Shown one piece after another: positions 50,891-60,067 of a stretch of DNA of 64,000 bases; position 1 is the stretch's first letter, and every line of letters begins with the position of its first letter. The notes under the pieces are model-generated. The model searched no databases. It saw nothing but the letters and a program-made list of their open reading frames with translations, and was not told the DNA's origin. This DNA is from Dyella amyloliquefaciens (GTDB lineage: Bacteria; Pseudomonadota; Gammaproteobacteria; Xanthomonadales; Rhodanobacteraceae): contig NZ_SAYT01000005.1 of NCBI RefSeq assembly GCF_004296575.1, positions 620,001 to 684,000 on the forward strand. Direction: 5' to 3'. The position numbers and the translations under genes are program-made.

Positions 50891-52276
50891 ATGACGCTGC
50901 GCAGCCTGTTCATCGACTTCAACAGCTATTTCGCCTCGGTCGAACAGCACGAGGATCCGTCGCTGCGCGGCCGCCCTGTCGGCGTGGTGCCGGTGGACGC
51001 GGATACCACCTGCCTGATTGCCGCCAGCTACGAGGCCAAGGCCTTTGGCGTCAGCACCGGCACGCTGGTGCGCGAAGCCCGGCGGCTGTGTCCCGGCATC
51101 GAGATCCGGCTCGCGCGCCCTGAACGCTACGTGTGGTGGCACAACACGCTGATCGAGGCGATCGACCACGCCATCCCCATCGCGCGCGTCGGCTCCATCG
51201 ACGAGATGGCCTGTGAACTGGTCGGACGCCAGCGCGAACGCGCCGTGGCCGAACAGGTGGCTGGCCACGTGAAGCGAGAAATCGCGCGTGTTGCACCCGG
51301 CGGTGCCATCCGTTGTTCGATCGGCATCGCGCCGAACAACTTCCTTGCCAAGACCGCCTCGGACATGCGCAAGCCCGATGGCCTCACGGTCATCGAGCAG
51401 GAAGGTCTGCCGCAGGTATTGCACGATCTCGACCTGCGCGACCTCTGCGGCATCGGCCCATCGATGGAGCAGCGCCTGCATGCACACGGTATCACCACCG
51501 TACGGCAGCTCACCGAGGCACCGCGCCACCTGCTGCGCCACGCATGGGGCAGCATCGAAGGCGAGCGCATGTGGGATCTGCTGCGCGGCAAGTGGTTGCC
51601 AGTGGCGGAGACTGCGCGCAGTTCGCTGGGGCATTCGCACGTGCTCGGTCCCGAGCTGCGCCATCCCGCCGGTGCGCGCGCCGTGCTGACGAAGCTGCTG
51701 GTGAAGGCGGCGATGCGGCTGCGCAAGCTGGAGATGCTGAGCGGCGCGATGGCCGTGCGCATCCGCTATGTAGGCCACGACGAGCGCTGGGAAGGCGACC
51801 TCGGCTTCGATCCGACCGACGACAGCCGCGAACTGCTGCGCATGCTCACGCGCATGATCGATGGCCCCGGCCGCAAGGCACGCGTGCTGCCCGGGCCGGC
51901 CCACGCCACGCCGCTGTCAGTGAGCGTGACGCTGCAACGGCTGGTCGCGCGCACGCAAAGCACGGGCTCGCTGTTCGAATCACCCGTGACGACACGCAAG
52001 GTCGATGCGGTGATCGATCGCATCAATGCGAAATTCGGCTACAACAAGGTCTACTTCGGCAGCATGCAGGCGGCGATCGATCACGATGCAGCGCCCATGC
52101 GCATCCCGTTCAATCGCATCCCCGACAGCGCCAGCGAGAACGAGGCGCGCAAGGACGATGCGCAGCATCACGCACTGTGGCTGCAGTCACTCAATCGGGC
52201 GAAGGTGCTGGCCGAGCATGCGCATCGGCAGGAACGGGAAGAGAAAGCGGGCGACTCAACGCCCAAGCGCGAATAA
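50891..52276 (+). CDS. Y-family DNA polymerase (UmuC/ImuB-like)
   Basis: A 461-residue translesion-polymerase-like protein. Catalytic residues appear intact: D9 (FIDFNSYFASVEQ) and D104/E105 (GSIDEMACEL). Palm and fingers include SYEAKAFGVSTGTLVREA, IGIAPNNFLAKTASDMRKP follows, then the thumb helix-hairpin-helix DLRDLCGIGPSMEQRLH and the little finger from about 245. DFN instead of DxD at motif one is closer to UmuC than to DinB. A charged C-terminal tail of about 100 residues (after SLFESPVTTRKVDAVIDRIN) is unlike Pol IV. No LexA-type gene, umuD or imuA is adjacent. A role in error-prone repair is inferred. Confidence 0.88.
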   Translation: MTLRSLFIDFNSYFASVEQHEDPSLRGRPVGVVPVDADTTCLIAASYEAKAFGVSTGTLVREARRLCPGIEIRLARPERYVWWHNTLIEAIDHAIPIARVGSIDEMACELVGRQRERAVAEQVAGHVKREIARVAPGGAIRCSIGIAPNNFLAKTASDMRKPDGLTVIEQEGLPQVLHDLDLRDLCGIGPSMEQRLHAHGITTVRQLTEAPRHLLRHAWGSIEGERMWDLLRGKWLPVAETARSSLGHSHVLGPELRHPAGARAVLTKLLVKAAMRLRKLEMLSGAMAVRIRYVGHDERWEGDLGFDPTDDSRELLRMLTRMIDGPGRKARVLPGPAHATPLSVSVTLQRLVARTQSTGSLFESPVTTRKVDAVIDRINAKFGYNKVYFGSMQAAIDHDAAPMRIPFNRIPDSASENEARKDDAQHHALWLQSLNRAKVLAEHAHRQEREEKAGDSTPKRE

Positions 52277-52314
52277 GCGCTGCGCAGGCGCAACCGCTGA
52301 GCTGCGCCGCGCAA

Positions 52315-52339
52315 GCCCCTCTCCCTCAGGGAGAGGGGC
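52315..52339. repeat. GCCCCTCTCCC hairpin, dispersed repeat copy 3
   Basis: Perfect 11-base stem with loop TCA between convergent genes. It is the same family as the hairpins at 9262 and 9644 and may stop transcription despite the lack of a T-run. Confidence 0.75.
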
Positions 52340-52347
52340 CCATCAGA

Positions 52348-54594
52348 TCAATGAGCGTCCGCGGCGTGCGGCTTGTCCGGAGCGGCAGCCGCTGCGGTGG
52401 CATTGGAGAAGCGGCCGCCATACGGCAGCACTTCCGACGCCAGCTTGGCGTCGCCCTTGATGAGGCCGACGGCGTCGAACAGGATGTGCGCGGTCTCCTC
52501 GAGCTGCGGATCGGCCGCCTTCTTGGCGTCCTTCTCCTGCTTCAGCTCCGACTTCAGGCTGCGCTCGTTGGCGTTGAGGCCATCGTCCGTCACCGCATCA
52601 TCCGAGCCGTCCACATCACCGTCGATGGCCTTGTGGCGCGCGCGGAACTCGGCCTGCAGGGCGTCCTGGTCCTTGCGCTCGGTCTGGCGCTGGGCGAAGT
52701 TCAACGAGATCGTCGTCTTGTCGCGCATCTTCTTGTACTGCGCCAACTCATCGAGCATCAGCTTCCACGAGGGCGCCGTCGCCGTGCGCGTATCGTGCTT
52801 GCTCTGCAGCTGACCGAGGTAGGCCTTGAGATCCGCGACCGGCTTGTAGTCAGCCGGCTGGATCTGCGTCCACGGCAGCGCGTTGTCGTAGGTCGACTCG
52901 CCGAAGTCCTTCTCGTCGCCGTTCTTCGGATACTGGATGTCCGGCGTCACGCCCTTCAGCTGCGTGGAGCCGCCGTTGATGCGGAAGAATTCCTGGATGG
53001 TCATCTTCAGCTCGCCGTACTGCGGCTTCTCGCTGGTGTTGCGGGTGAAGCGGTCGAGGTCGACCAGGTTCTGCACCGTGCCCTTGCCGAAGGTCGGCTG
53101 GCCGATGATCAGGCCGCGGCCGTAATCCTGGATGGCAGCAGCGAAGATCTCGGAAGCCGAGGCCGAACCACGATTGACCAGCACCGCCATCGGGCCGCTC
53201 CAGGCCATGCCCGGATCGTCGTCGCCCTGCACCTGCACTTCGCCACGGGCGTCGCGCACCTGCACCACCGGACCCTGGTCGATGAACAGGCCGGTGAGCT
53301 CATTGGCTTCGGCCAGCGAACCGCCACCGTTGTTGCGCAGATCCATCACCACGCCTTCCACGCCCTCGCCCTTCAGCTCGCCGAGCAGCTTGGCAACGTC
53401 GCGGGTGGCGCTCTTGAAGTTCTTGTCGCCTTCGCGGCGCGCACCGAAGTCGGAGTAGAAGCTGGGCAGGTCGATCACGCCGATCTTGCGGGTGACGCCG
53501 GCGTCCTTGATCTCGATGACCTTCTTCTTGGCGGCCTGCTCCTCGATGCTCACCTTCTGGCGCACCAGGGAGATCAGCTCGTGCTTGCCGTCCACGCCCG
53601 CATCGGCCGGGAGGATCTCCAGGCGCACCGTGGTGTTCTTCTTGCCGCGGATGTGCTTGACCACGTCGTCCAGGCGCCAGCCGATGACGTCGACCATCGG
53701 GCCGTTGTCGCCCTCGCCGATCGCCACGATGCGGTCGCCCACATGCACCTTACCGGACTTCGCGGCCGGGCCGGCCGGCACGATCTCGCGGATCGCGGTG
53801 TATTCGTCGCGTGCCTGCAGCACCGCGCCGATGCCTTCCAGCGACAGCTTCATCGAAATGTCGAAGTTCTCCGCCGCGCGAGGGCCGAGGTAATCGGTGT
53901 GCGGATCGGTGGATTCGGCATAGGCGTTCATGAAGGACTGGAACGCGTCTTCGCCGTCAAGCTGCTTCACGCGATCGATGTAGCCGGCGTAACGCTTGTC
54001 CAGCGTCTTGCGGATCTCGTCGTCGCTCTTGTTGGCGAGCTTGAGGCGCAGCCAGTCGTTCATGGTGCGCTCGCGCCACAGAGCGTCGAGCTCAGCCTGG
54101 TCCTTCGGCCAGTCGGCCTTCTTGCGATCGAAGTTGTAGCTTTCGTTCGTGTTGAAGTCGAAGCCCTGCTTGAGCAGGCCTCGCGCGTAGTTCATGCGGT
54201 CGATGGCGCGCGCGACGTACAGGTTGAACATCGAGAACGGACCGGCAAGGTCCTGGTTCCAGATCGCGTCGTCGAGCTGCGTCTTCAGCGGCTCGAACTT
54301 GGCCATGTCGGCCTGCGTGAAGAAGACCTTCTCGCCGTCGAGGCTATCGACATAGGCCTTGAAGATCTTCTGCGACATCGCGTCGTCGAGCGGCTTCGCG
54401 TCGTAGTGGAAGCGGGTAAGGAAACGCGCGGAAAGCTGCGCCGCCTGCGCCTGATTGACCGTGGGCTTGAGCGGCAGTGTGGAGTACTTGCGTGGTGCGC
54501 TATCGCCGGTAAGGTCAGCGGCGGACTGCGCGTGGACACCGACACCGGTGACGGCAAGGGCGAGCAACAGGGCTAGCGAGGGGCGCAGTTTCAT
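52348..54594 (-). CDS. prc: Tail-specific periplasmic protease Prc/Tsp
   Basis: A 748-residue exported S41 peptidase. A signal peptide (LALLLALAVTGVGVHAQS) is followed by a large helical N-terminal region, PDZ domain (GAVLQARDEYTAIREIVPAG, VGDRIVAIGEGDNG), and the S41 core with VVMDLRNNGGGSLAEANELT, catalytic Ser in VLVNRGSASASEIFAAAIQD and Lys in IIGQPTFGKGTVQNL, plus a C-terminal DUF3340-like tail. In E. coli Prc trims FtsI and, with NlpI, degrades the murein endopeptidase MepS, linking it to wall growth. Start ATG 54594 gives the signal; a longer frame to 54672 is rejected. Confidence 0.95.
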   Translation of the reverse strand: MKLRPSLALLLALAVTGVGVHAQSAADLTGDSAPRKYSTLPLKPTVNQAQAAQLSARFLTRFHYDAKPLDDAMSQKIFKAYVDSLDGEKVFFTQADMAKFEPLKTQLDDAIWNQDLAGPFSMFNLYVARAIDRMNYARGLLKQGFDFNTNESYNFDRKKADWPKDQAELDALWRERTMNDWLRLKLANKSDDEIRKTLDKRYAGYIDRVKQLDGEDAFQSFMNAYAESTDPHTDYLGPRAAENFDISMKLSLEGIGAVLQARDEYTAIREIVPAGPAAKSGKVHVGDRIVAIGEGDNGPMVDVIGWRLDDVVKHIRGKKNTTVRLEILPADAGVDGKHELISLVRQKVSIEEQAAKKKVIEIKDAGVTRKIGVIDLPSFYSDFGARREGDKNFKSATRDVAKLLGELKGEGVEGVVMDLRNNGGGSLAEANELTGLFIDQGPVVQVRDARGEVQVQGDDDPGMAWSGPMAVLVNRGSASASEIFAAAIQDYGRGLIIGQPTFGKGTVQNLVDLDRFTRNTSEKPQYGELKMTIQEFFRINGGSTQLKGVTPDIQYPKNGDEKDFGESTYDNALPWTQIQPADYKPVADLKAYLGQLQSKHDTRTATAPSWKLMLDELAQYKKMRDKTTISLNFAQRQTERKDQDALQAEFRARHKAIDGDVDGSDDAVTDDGLNANERSLKSELKQEKDAKKAADPQLEETAHILFDAVGLIKGDAKLASEVLPYGGRFSNATAAAAAPDKPHAADAH

Positions 54595-54625
54595 AGGTTC
54601 TCTGTGAGCTCTCTGGGCGTGCTCT

Positions 54626-55624
54626 TTAAGCGTGCTCGGTGACACCCGCGGCATGCGCCTGCAGGTCGGCATGGTAGGACGATCGCACCAGCGGGCCGGA
54701 GGCGACGTGATGGAAACCCATCTCCTCGCCGGCCAGGCGCAGCGTCTCGAATTCTTCCGGCGTCCAGTAGCGCACCACCGGGTGATGATGCGGCGTCGGC
54801 TGGAGGTACTGGCCGATGGTGATCATTTCCACATCGTGCGCGCGCAGGTCGCGCATGGTCTCGAGCACCTGCTCCATGGTCTCGCCCAGGCCCAGCATGA
54901 TGCCGGACTTGGTCGGCACGTCCGGATGCTGCGCCTTGAAGCGCTTGAGCAGGTCCAGCGACCACTGGTAGTCGGCGCCCGGACGCACTTCGCGATACAG
55001 GTGCGGCACGGTCTCGAGGTTGTGGTTGAACACGTCCGGCGGGAAGTCCTTGAGCACTTCCAGCGCGCGCTCCATGCGGCCCTTGCCGCGGAAGTCGGGC
55101 GTGAGGATCTCGATCTTGATGTTCGGGCTGGCGTGGCGCGTCGCGCGGATGCACGCGGCGAAATGCTCGGCGCCGCCGTCGCGCAGATCGTCGCGGTCCA
55201 CCGAGGTGATCACCACGTACTTCAGGCGCATGTCGTGGATGGTCTCGGCCAGGCGCGCCGGTTCCAGCGGATCGGGCGCGGCCGGCTTGCCGTGGGCCAC
55301 GTCGCAGAAGGAGCAGCGGCGCGTGCACACCTCACCCAGGATCATGAAGGTGGCGGTGCCGTGGCTGAAGCACTCGTGGATGTTCGGGCAGGAGGCTTCC
55401 TCGCACACGGTCACCAGCGAGTTCTCGCGCAGGCGTGCCTTCAGCTGCTGCACGGCATTGCCTTGCGGCAGGCGCACGCGGATCCAGCTCGGCTTGCGCA
55501 GCGTCGGCACCGCGGTATCGAAACCGGCGCGGTTCAGCGCGATCTTGTCATTGCCCAGCTGTTTCTCGGGGGCGCCGGCAACAACGCTGATCGGGATGAC
55601 CTTGGAGGAAGACATATCGCTCAT
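54626..55624 (-). CDS. lipA: Lipoyl synthase
   Basis: A 332-residue radical SAM enzyme inserting sulfur at C6 and C8 of protein-bound octanoate. It has the auxiliary 4Fe-4S cysteines in [20 protein letters not shown], the radical SAM motif [54 protein letters not shown] and the C-terminal serine ligand in [11 protein letters not shown]. The start is ATG 55624. It lies 10 bases downstream of lipB. Confidence 0.97.
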   Translation of the reverse strand: MSDMSSSKVIPISVVAGAPEKQLGNDKIALNRAGFDTAVPTLRKPSWIRVRLPQGNAVQQLKARLRENSLVTVCEEASCPNIHECFSHGTATFMILGEVCTRRCSFCDVAHGKPAAPDPLEPARLAETIHDMRLKYVVITSVDRDDLRDGGAEHFAACIRATRHASPNIKIEILTPDFRGKGRMERALEVLKDFPPDVFNHNLETVPHLYREVRPGADYQWSLDLLKRFKAQHPDVPTKSGIMLGLGETMEQVLETMRDLRAHDVEMITIGQYLQPTPHHHPVVRYWTPEEFETLRLAGEEMGFHHVASGPLVRSSYHADLQAHAAGVTEHA

Positions 55625-55634
55625 GTAGGCAGAC

Positions 55635-56303
55635 TCAGACCGCTACGCGAGCGGGTAGTTCAGGGAGGATGGGGGCGGCCGGTTCAGCGTCGAACCCGAA
55701 CTGGCGGCAGAACTCCTCCACCAGGGCGTCCTCGACATCCGACAGGCGCGACGGACCGCCCAAGTCTAACACCTGCGTGACCGCCAAACCCTTGTAGCCA
55801 CAAGGATTGATGCGGTGATACGGCTCCAGGTCCATGTTCACGTTGAAGGCCAGGCCGTGGAAGCTGCAGCCCCGGCGCACCCGCAGGCCGAGGGCCGCCA
55901 CCTTGGCGCCGGCCACGTAAACGCCGGGCGCACCTTCCAGCCGCTCGGCGCCGATGTTCCAGTGCGCCAGCGTATCGATGAGGGATTGCTCGATCTTGTT
56001 GACCAGCTCGCGCACGCTGACACCGGCGCGGCGCAGGTCGATCAGCGGATAGCCCACGATCTGGCCGGGGCCGTGATAGGTCACCTGGCCGCCGCGATCC
56101 ACCTGCACCACCGGGATATCACCCGGCGCCAGCACGTGCTCGGCCTTGCCGGCCTGGCCCTGGGTGAACACGGGATCGTGCTCCAGCAACCACAGCTCGT
56201 CCGAGGTATCGGGGCCGCGATTGTTGGTGAACTGGCTCATCGCCTCCCAGGTCGCCGCGTAAGGCTGGCGACCGAGACGACGGACTTTGAGCGGCAAGGA
56301 CAT
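55635..56303 (-). CDS. lipB: Octanoyl-[acyl carrier protein]:protein octanoyltransferase
   Basis: A 222-residue transferase moving octanoate from ACP to lipoyl domains. It has [20 protein letters not shown] at 71-90, catalytic K134 ([14 protein letters not shown]) and C168 ([16 protein letters not shown]). The frame runs upstream to 56468, but sequence before [11 protein letters not shown] is not LipB-like. It is followed by lipA. Confidence 0.96.
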   Translation of the reverse strand: MSLPLKVRRLGRQPYAATWEAMSQFTNNRGPDTSDELWLLEHDPVFTQGQAGKAEHVLAPGDIPVVQVDRGGQVTYHGPGQIVGYPLIDLRRAGVSVRELVNKIEQSLIDTLAHWNIGAERLEGAPGVYVAGAKVAALGLRVRRGCSFHGLAFNVNMDLEPYHRINPCGYKGLAVTQVLDLGGPSRLSDVEDALVEEFCRQFGFDAEPAAPILPELPARVAV

Positions 56304-56418
56304 GGGGAATGACCTGGGGATGGAACTGGGTATCTGCGGTCGTGAGCCGGCCCTTGCAAGGGCCGGGCGCCGTGTGGGGAGTGGCAGGCACCGCCGGCCC
56401 GCCACACCCCGGTAAGCC

Positions 56419-56709
56419 TCAGAGCGTGTAGCGGATATCCGGATCGGCCCGCAACGCCGAGTGCGCAAGGTCGTACTGCTCGCGCGTATCGCAGCGGAAG
56501 CTCACCGTCACCGAAAGGAAGTTGCCCTCGCGCGAATGGCGGTGCTTTACCGTCTCATGCAGCACGTGCAGGCCAATGCCTTCCAGGATCTGCGGCACGC
56601 GGGTCTTCAGGTCCGCGCTGGCATTGCCCATCGCGGTGATCTCGAACTCGCCCGGGAACTGGAATCCCTGACCTTCCTGTTGGGCCTGGATGGTGTCGAT
56701 ATCGCGCAT
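56419..56709 (-). CDS. DUF493 (YbeD-like) protein
   Basis: A 96-residue cytosolic protein with an ACT-like alpha/beta fold: [50 protein letters not shown] and a C-terminal DIRYTL. YbeD sits between dacA and lipB in E. coli too, matching the order here, and is proposed to have a regulatory role linked to lipoate or wall metabolism; this is not proven. GGAGGA lies five bases before the ATG, 13 bases after dacC. Confidence 0.92.
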   Translation of the reverse strand: MRDIDTIQAQQEGQGFQFPGEFEITAMGNASADLKTRVPQILEGIGLHVLHETVKHRHSREGNFLSVTVSFRCDTREQYDLAHSALRADPDIRYTL

Positions 56710-56722
56710 CACGCTTCCTCCA

Positions 56723-57952
56723 TCACTTCTCGTCGGGCTTCTTGTCGCTGTGGAACCACAGCATGATGCTGTCCCACAGGCGGGCGAAGAAGCCGCCCTG
56801 CGGCGCATCCGCCAGGGCGATCAGCGGCACGTTCTGCACCGGCTGGCCGTCCAGCGTCACGCGCAGCGTACCCACCTGCTGGCCCTTGGTGAACGGGGCG
56901 ATCAACGTGGCCGGGATGTCCATGGTGGCCTTGAGCTTGTCGTAGTCACCGCGCTTGACGGTCACCAGCACGTTGTCGGCCACACCCAGCGCCAGCTGGT
57001 TGGACTGGCCCTTCCACAGCTTCGGCGTCGCCAGCGGCTTGCTGCCGTCATACAGCTTGTGCGTCTCGTAGAAGCGGAAACCGTAGTTCATCAGCGCCAG
57101 CGCGGCGTCGGCACGGGCCTTCTCGTTGGACGCGCCCATCACGATGGCGATCATGCGCGAGTCGCCCTGCTTGGCGGACGCTGCCAGACAGAAACCGGCC
57201 GCGGCCGTGTGGCCCGTCTTGATGCCGTCCACCGTGTTGTCGCGCCACAGCAGCAGGTTGCGGTTGTGCTGCTTGATGCCGTTCCACTCGAAATCCTTGA
57301 CCGCCGAGATCGCATAGTCCTCGGGGAAGTCATGGATCAGCGCACGCGAAAGGATCGCGATGTCACGGGCGGTCGAGTAGTGGTTCGCGATCGGGTAACC
57401 CGAGGCGTTCTGGAAGTTGCTGTTGGTCATGCCCAGCTGCTTGGCGTAGGCATTCATCAGGTTGGCGAATGCAGCCTCGGAGCCGGCGCTGTGCTCGGCC
57501 AGCGCGATGGCAGCGTCATTGCCCGACTGGATGATCATGCCGTACAGCAGGTCCTTCAGCGGCACCTGGCTGTTGAGCTTGAGGAAGCTGGTGGAACCAT
57601 CCGTGCCCGCACCACCGCTGCGCCACGCGTTCTCGCTGATGGTGACCGGATCGGTCATGTGGATCTTGCCGTTGGCAATCTCGGCGGAGACGACGTAGTC
57701 GGTCATCACCTTGGTGATCGAGGCCGGCTCCACGCGCGTGTCCGGCTCTTTCGACGCCAGCACCTGGCCGGTGGCGTAATCCATCAGCACCCAGCTCTTG
57801 CCGTCCACATCCGGCGGCGGCGGCACCGGCGCCTCGGGCACCGCCGGACGCGGCACCGGCACGGGCTTGGGCGGAGTCTGCTGGGCGACGGCCGTGCCGA
57901 CGACCAGGGCGGCGACGGCAAGCGAGGACAGGGTACGGCGGATCAGGTTCAT
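56723..57952 (-). CDS. dacC: D-alanyl-D-alanine carboxypeptidase (PBP5/6 family)
   Basis: A 409-residue low-molecular-weight penicillin-binding protein that removes the terminal D-Ala of murein pentapeptides. It has a signal peptide to about residue 25, then a proline-rich linker at 27-48. Catalytic motifs are S78-I-T-K81 (VEPASITKVMT), SGN (MIIQSGNDAAIAL) and KTG (DGIKTGHTAAAG). A beta-rich domain and a C-terminal amphipathic helix (FFARLWDSIMLWFHS) anchor it to the inner membrane. The proline-rich linker before the domain is longer than in E. coli PBP5. The ATG at 57952 was chosen over a TTG at 57964. Confidence 0.95.
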   Translation of the reverse strand: MNLIRRTLSSLAVAALVVGTAVAQQTPPKPVPVPRPAVPEAPVPPPPDVDGKSWVLMDYATGQVLASKEPDTRVEPASITKVMTDYVVSAEIANGKIHMTDPVTISENAWRSGGAGTDGSTSFLKLNSQVPLKDLLYGMIIQSGNDAAIALAEHSAGSEAAFANLMNAYAKQLGMTNSNFQNASGYPIANHYSTARDIAILSRALIHDFPEDYAISAVKDFEWNGIKQHNRNLLLWRDNTVDGIKTGHTAAAGFCLAASAKQGDSRMIAIVMGASNEKARADAALALMNYGFRFYETHKLYDGSKPLATPKLWKGQSNQLALGVADNVLVTVKRGDYDKLKATMDIPATLIAPFTKGQQVGTLRVTLDGQPVQNVPLIALADAPQGGFFARLWDSIMLWFHSDKKPDEK

Positions 57953-58012
57953 CGTTCGGTTCAATCCAATGCTGAGTGGCGGCGCGTGAGGGCGCCGCGA
58001 GAAAACAATGCG

Positions 58013-58945
58013 TCAGTCTACCGCGACCTGCGGCCGGGGCAGCCCCATGTTCGCGATGCGCGAGGTGACATCATCGGCCTGGTCCACGCTGGCGAGCGGC
58101 CCCACACGCACGCGCCGGATGTTGCGACCGTTGATTTGGGCATCCACCACCTGTACTGGCGCAAAATTGGCCGCACGCAGCTGCTGCGCGACGCGTTCCG
58201 CGTTGCTCGCGTCAGAGAATGCGCCCACCTGGAGGAAAATTCCGGGCCCTGCGCTGGCAGGTTTGGGCGGCGGCGGTGGTGGCGGCAGGGTCTGGGCGGT
58301 CAACGGCTGCGAGGGATCAATGGCGCGCACCTCCACCAGCCCCGTGCCCTTGGGCCACACGCCGATCTTCACCGCGGCGGCATAGGACAGGTCGATCAGG
58401 CGGTTCTCGTGGAACGGACCGCGATCGTTGATGCGCACGATCACGCTCTTGCCGTTTTCCAGGTTGGTCACCCGCGCGTAGCTCGGCAGCGGCAGCGTCT
58501 TGTGCGCAGCGGTGAACTGGTACATGTCGTAGTCCTCGAGACTCGACGTCTTGTACCCATGGAACTTGTTGCCGTAGAACGAGGCGATGCCGCGCTCGAC
58601 ATAGCCGCTGGGGCTGGTGAGCACGTTGTAGGTCTGGCCCAGCACGGTGTAGGGCGACTTGTTGCCGTACAGCGCGCGCGGCTCCACCTTCGGCACCGGC
58701 TCGGGAATCTTGGCGACGGCTTCCGGCGACAGTGCTTCGGGAACGCTGTCGGCGTTATCGCGGTAGCGGCTGCTCTGCGGGCGGCTGGTGTCGTCGTAGA
58801 TGCCGCCCCGCGAGCTACCCCCGCCAGCGGAAGAGCTGCCGCCGCGCGAGGATCCGGCTTGTCCCGCGGAGGGACGGGTTTTGCCGCCACTGCATCCGGC
58901 CAGCAGCGCGATAAGAAGAAGCGGCAGCGCCAGCCGCCATGTCAT
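58013..58945 (-). CDS. rlpA: RlpA septal-ring lytic transglycosylase (lipoprotein)
   Basis: A 310-residue outer-membrane lipoprotein. The lipobox LLAGC puts the lipid on C18. A Ser/Gly-rich linker follows, then the double-psi beta-barrel domain at about 100-190 (VERGIASFYGNKFHGYKTSS, TAAHKTLPLPSYARVTNLEN, VRINDRGPFHENRLIDLSY), in which the catalytic Glu/Asp pair expected from Pseudomonas RlpA lies. The C-terminal SPOR domain at about 230-310 (IFLQVGAFSDASNAERVAQQ) binds denuded glycan at the septum. It overlaps mltB by four bases. Confidence 0.94.
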   Translation of the reverse strand: MTWRLALPLLLIALLAGCSGGKTRPSAGQAGSSRGGSSSAGGGSSRGGIYDDTSRPQSSRYRDNADSVPEALSPEAVAKIPEPVPKVEPRALYGNKSPYTVLGQTYNVLTSPSGYVERGIASFYGNKFHGYKTSSLEDYDMYQFTAAHKTLPLPSYARVTNLENGKSVIVRINDRGPFHENRLIDLSYAAAVKIGVWPKGTGLVEVRAIDPSQPLTAQTLPPPPPPPKPASAGPGIFLQVGAFSDASNAERVAQQLRAANFAPVQVVDAQINGRNIRRVRVGPLASVDQADDVTSRIANMGLPRPQVAVD

Positions 58946-59955
58946 CGCATGGCTTCCGTCACACCTGCTCCCTCGGCAATCGCCTGGGCCAGCTGATGCA
59001 CAGCCAGCGCATACAGCGGACTGCGGTTGTACGTGGTGATCACATAGAAATTCTGGAAGGTGAACCAGTATTCCTTGCCGTTTTCGCCATCCAGCGACTG
59101 CAGGCTGGTCGGCTCACCCGGGCTGAGCGACTGCAGCGGCGCATAGCCCCAGGCTTCCATCTGTTCCAGCGGCCACTGCGGTTTGGAGTCCTTCACCGAA
59201 ATGGGTTTGGCCGCGCTGTCGGGTTGCGCGCGCGCCGCCACCAGGCCGCCCTGCTGCCAGCCATGCTTCGCAAAATAGTTCGCGACGCTGGCCAGGATGT
59301 CGGGCAGCGAATTCTTCAGGTCGATGCGGCCGTCGCCATCGGCGTCCACGCCGAAGTCGCGGATGCTCGAGGGCATGAACTGACCCCAGCCCTGCGCGCC
59401 GGCGTACGAGCCGGTCAACGTGTCCACGGGGCCGGCGAGATGGTTGTCGGGCAGCTCCAGCAGGGTCTTCAGCTGCTCGCGGAAGAACGTGGCGCGCGGC
59501 GGGTAGTACAGACCCAGCGTCACCAGTGCATCGAGCACCTTGTACTTGCCGGTGATGCGCCCGTAGGACGTCTCCACGCCGACGATCGCCACAATGTACT
59601 CGGGCGCCACGCCGTATTGCTTGCCGATGCTTTCCAGCAGCGCGCGATGCTCGCGATAGAACGCGATGCCATCGTTGATGCGCTGCGGCGTGATGAAGAT
59701 CGGCCGATAGTCCTTCCAGGGCTTGGCCTCGGCGGGGCGGCTGATCGCATCGAGGATGCCTTGCTGCTTCCTGGCACCGTCGAGCAGCGCGGTCAGCGCC
59801 TGCGGATTCTTGCCGGTGTCCTTGGCCACTTCACGGACCAACTGGTCCTGACCGGGATGGGTTTCCGCGAGGACCGGCATGCATGCCGAGGCGATGAGCA
59901 GGCCCAGCGAGGCGAGGAGGCGACGAGTCGGTAGCGACGCGGCAATCAAAGGCAT
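58942..59955 (-). CDS. mltB: Membrane-bound lytic transglycosylase B
   Basis: A 337-residue exported murein hydrolase making 1,6-anhydro products. A signal (LASLGLLIASACMPVLA) contains an alanine-cysteine pair, so it may be lipidated. Catalytic E128 lies in IVAIVGVETSYGRITGKY. GSYAGAQGWGQFMPSSIRDF and VDADGDGRIDL follow, the latter being the EF-hand-like loop of the family. The end FYVITTYNRSPLYALAV is also typical. Start 59955 is chosen over in-frame starts at 59967 and 59988. Confidence 0.94.
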   Translation of the reverse strand: MPLIAASLPTRRLLASLGLLIASACMPVLAETHPGQDQLVREVAKDTGKNPQALTALLDGARKQQGILDAISRPAEAKPWKDYRPIFITPQRINDGIAFYREHRALLESIGKQYGVAPEYIVAIVGVETSYGRITGKYKVLDALVTLGLYYPPRATFFREQLKTLLELPDNHLAGPVDTLTGSYAGAQGWGQFMPSSIRDFGVDADGDGRIDLKNSLPDILASVANYFAKHGWQQGGLVAARAQPDSAAKPISVKDSKPQWPLEQMEAWGYAPLQSLSPGEPTSLQSLDGENGKEYWFTFQNFYVITTYNRSPLYALAVHQLAQAIAEGAGVTEAMR

Positions 59956-60067
59956 GAATGACTTCACTGTCGAACGGCTTCGATGCAAAGCCTAGCACGC
60001 AAAGTGGGGAAAAACCGGGGGTTTGCGCAGTGTCGGATGGCGGTGGACAGAGCCCGACGCGCCATCC

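Noticed and set aside
51313-54576. A 1087-codon open frame on the plus strand
   Set aside because: It crosses the end of the Y-polymerase in another frame and runs antisense to prc; it has no domain, no ribosome site, and residue composition typical of a GC-rich shadow frame.
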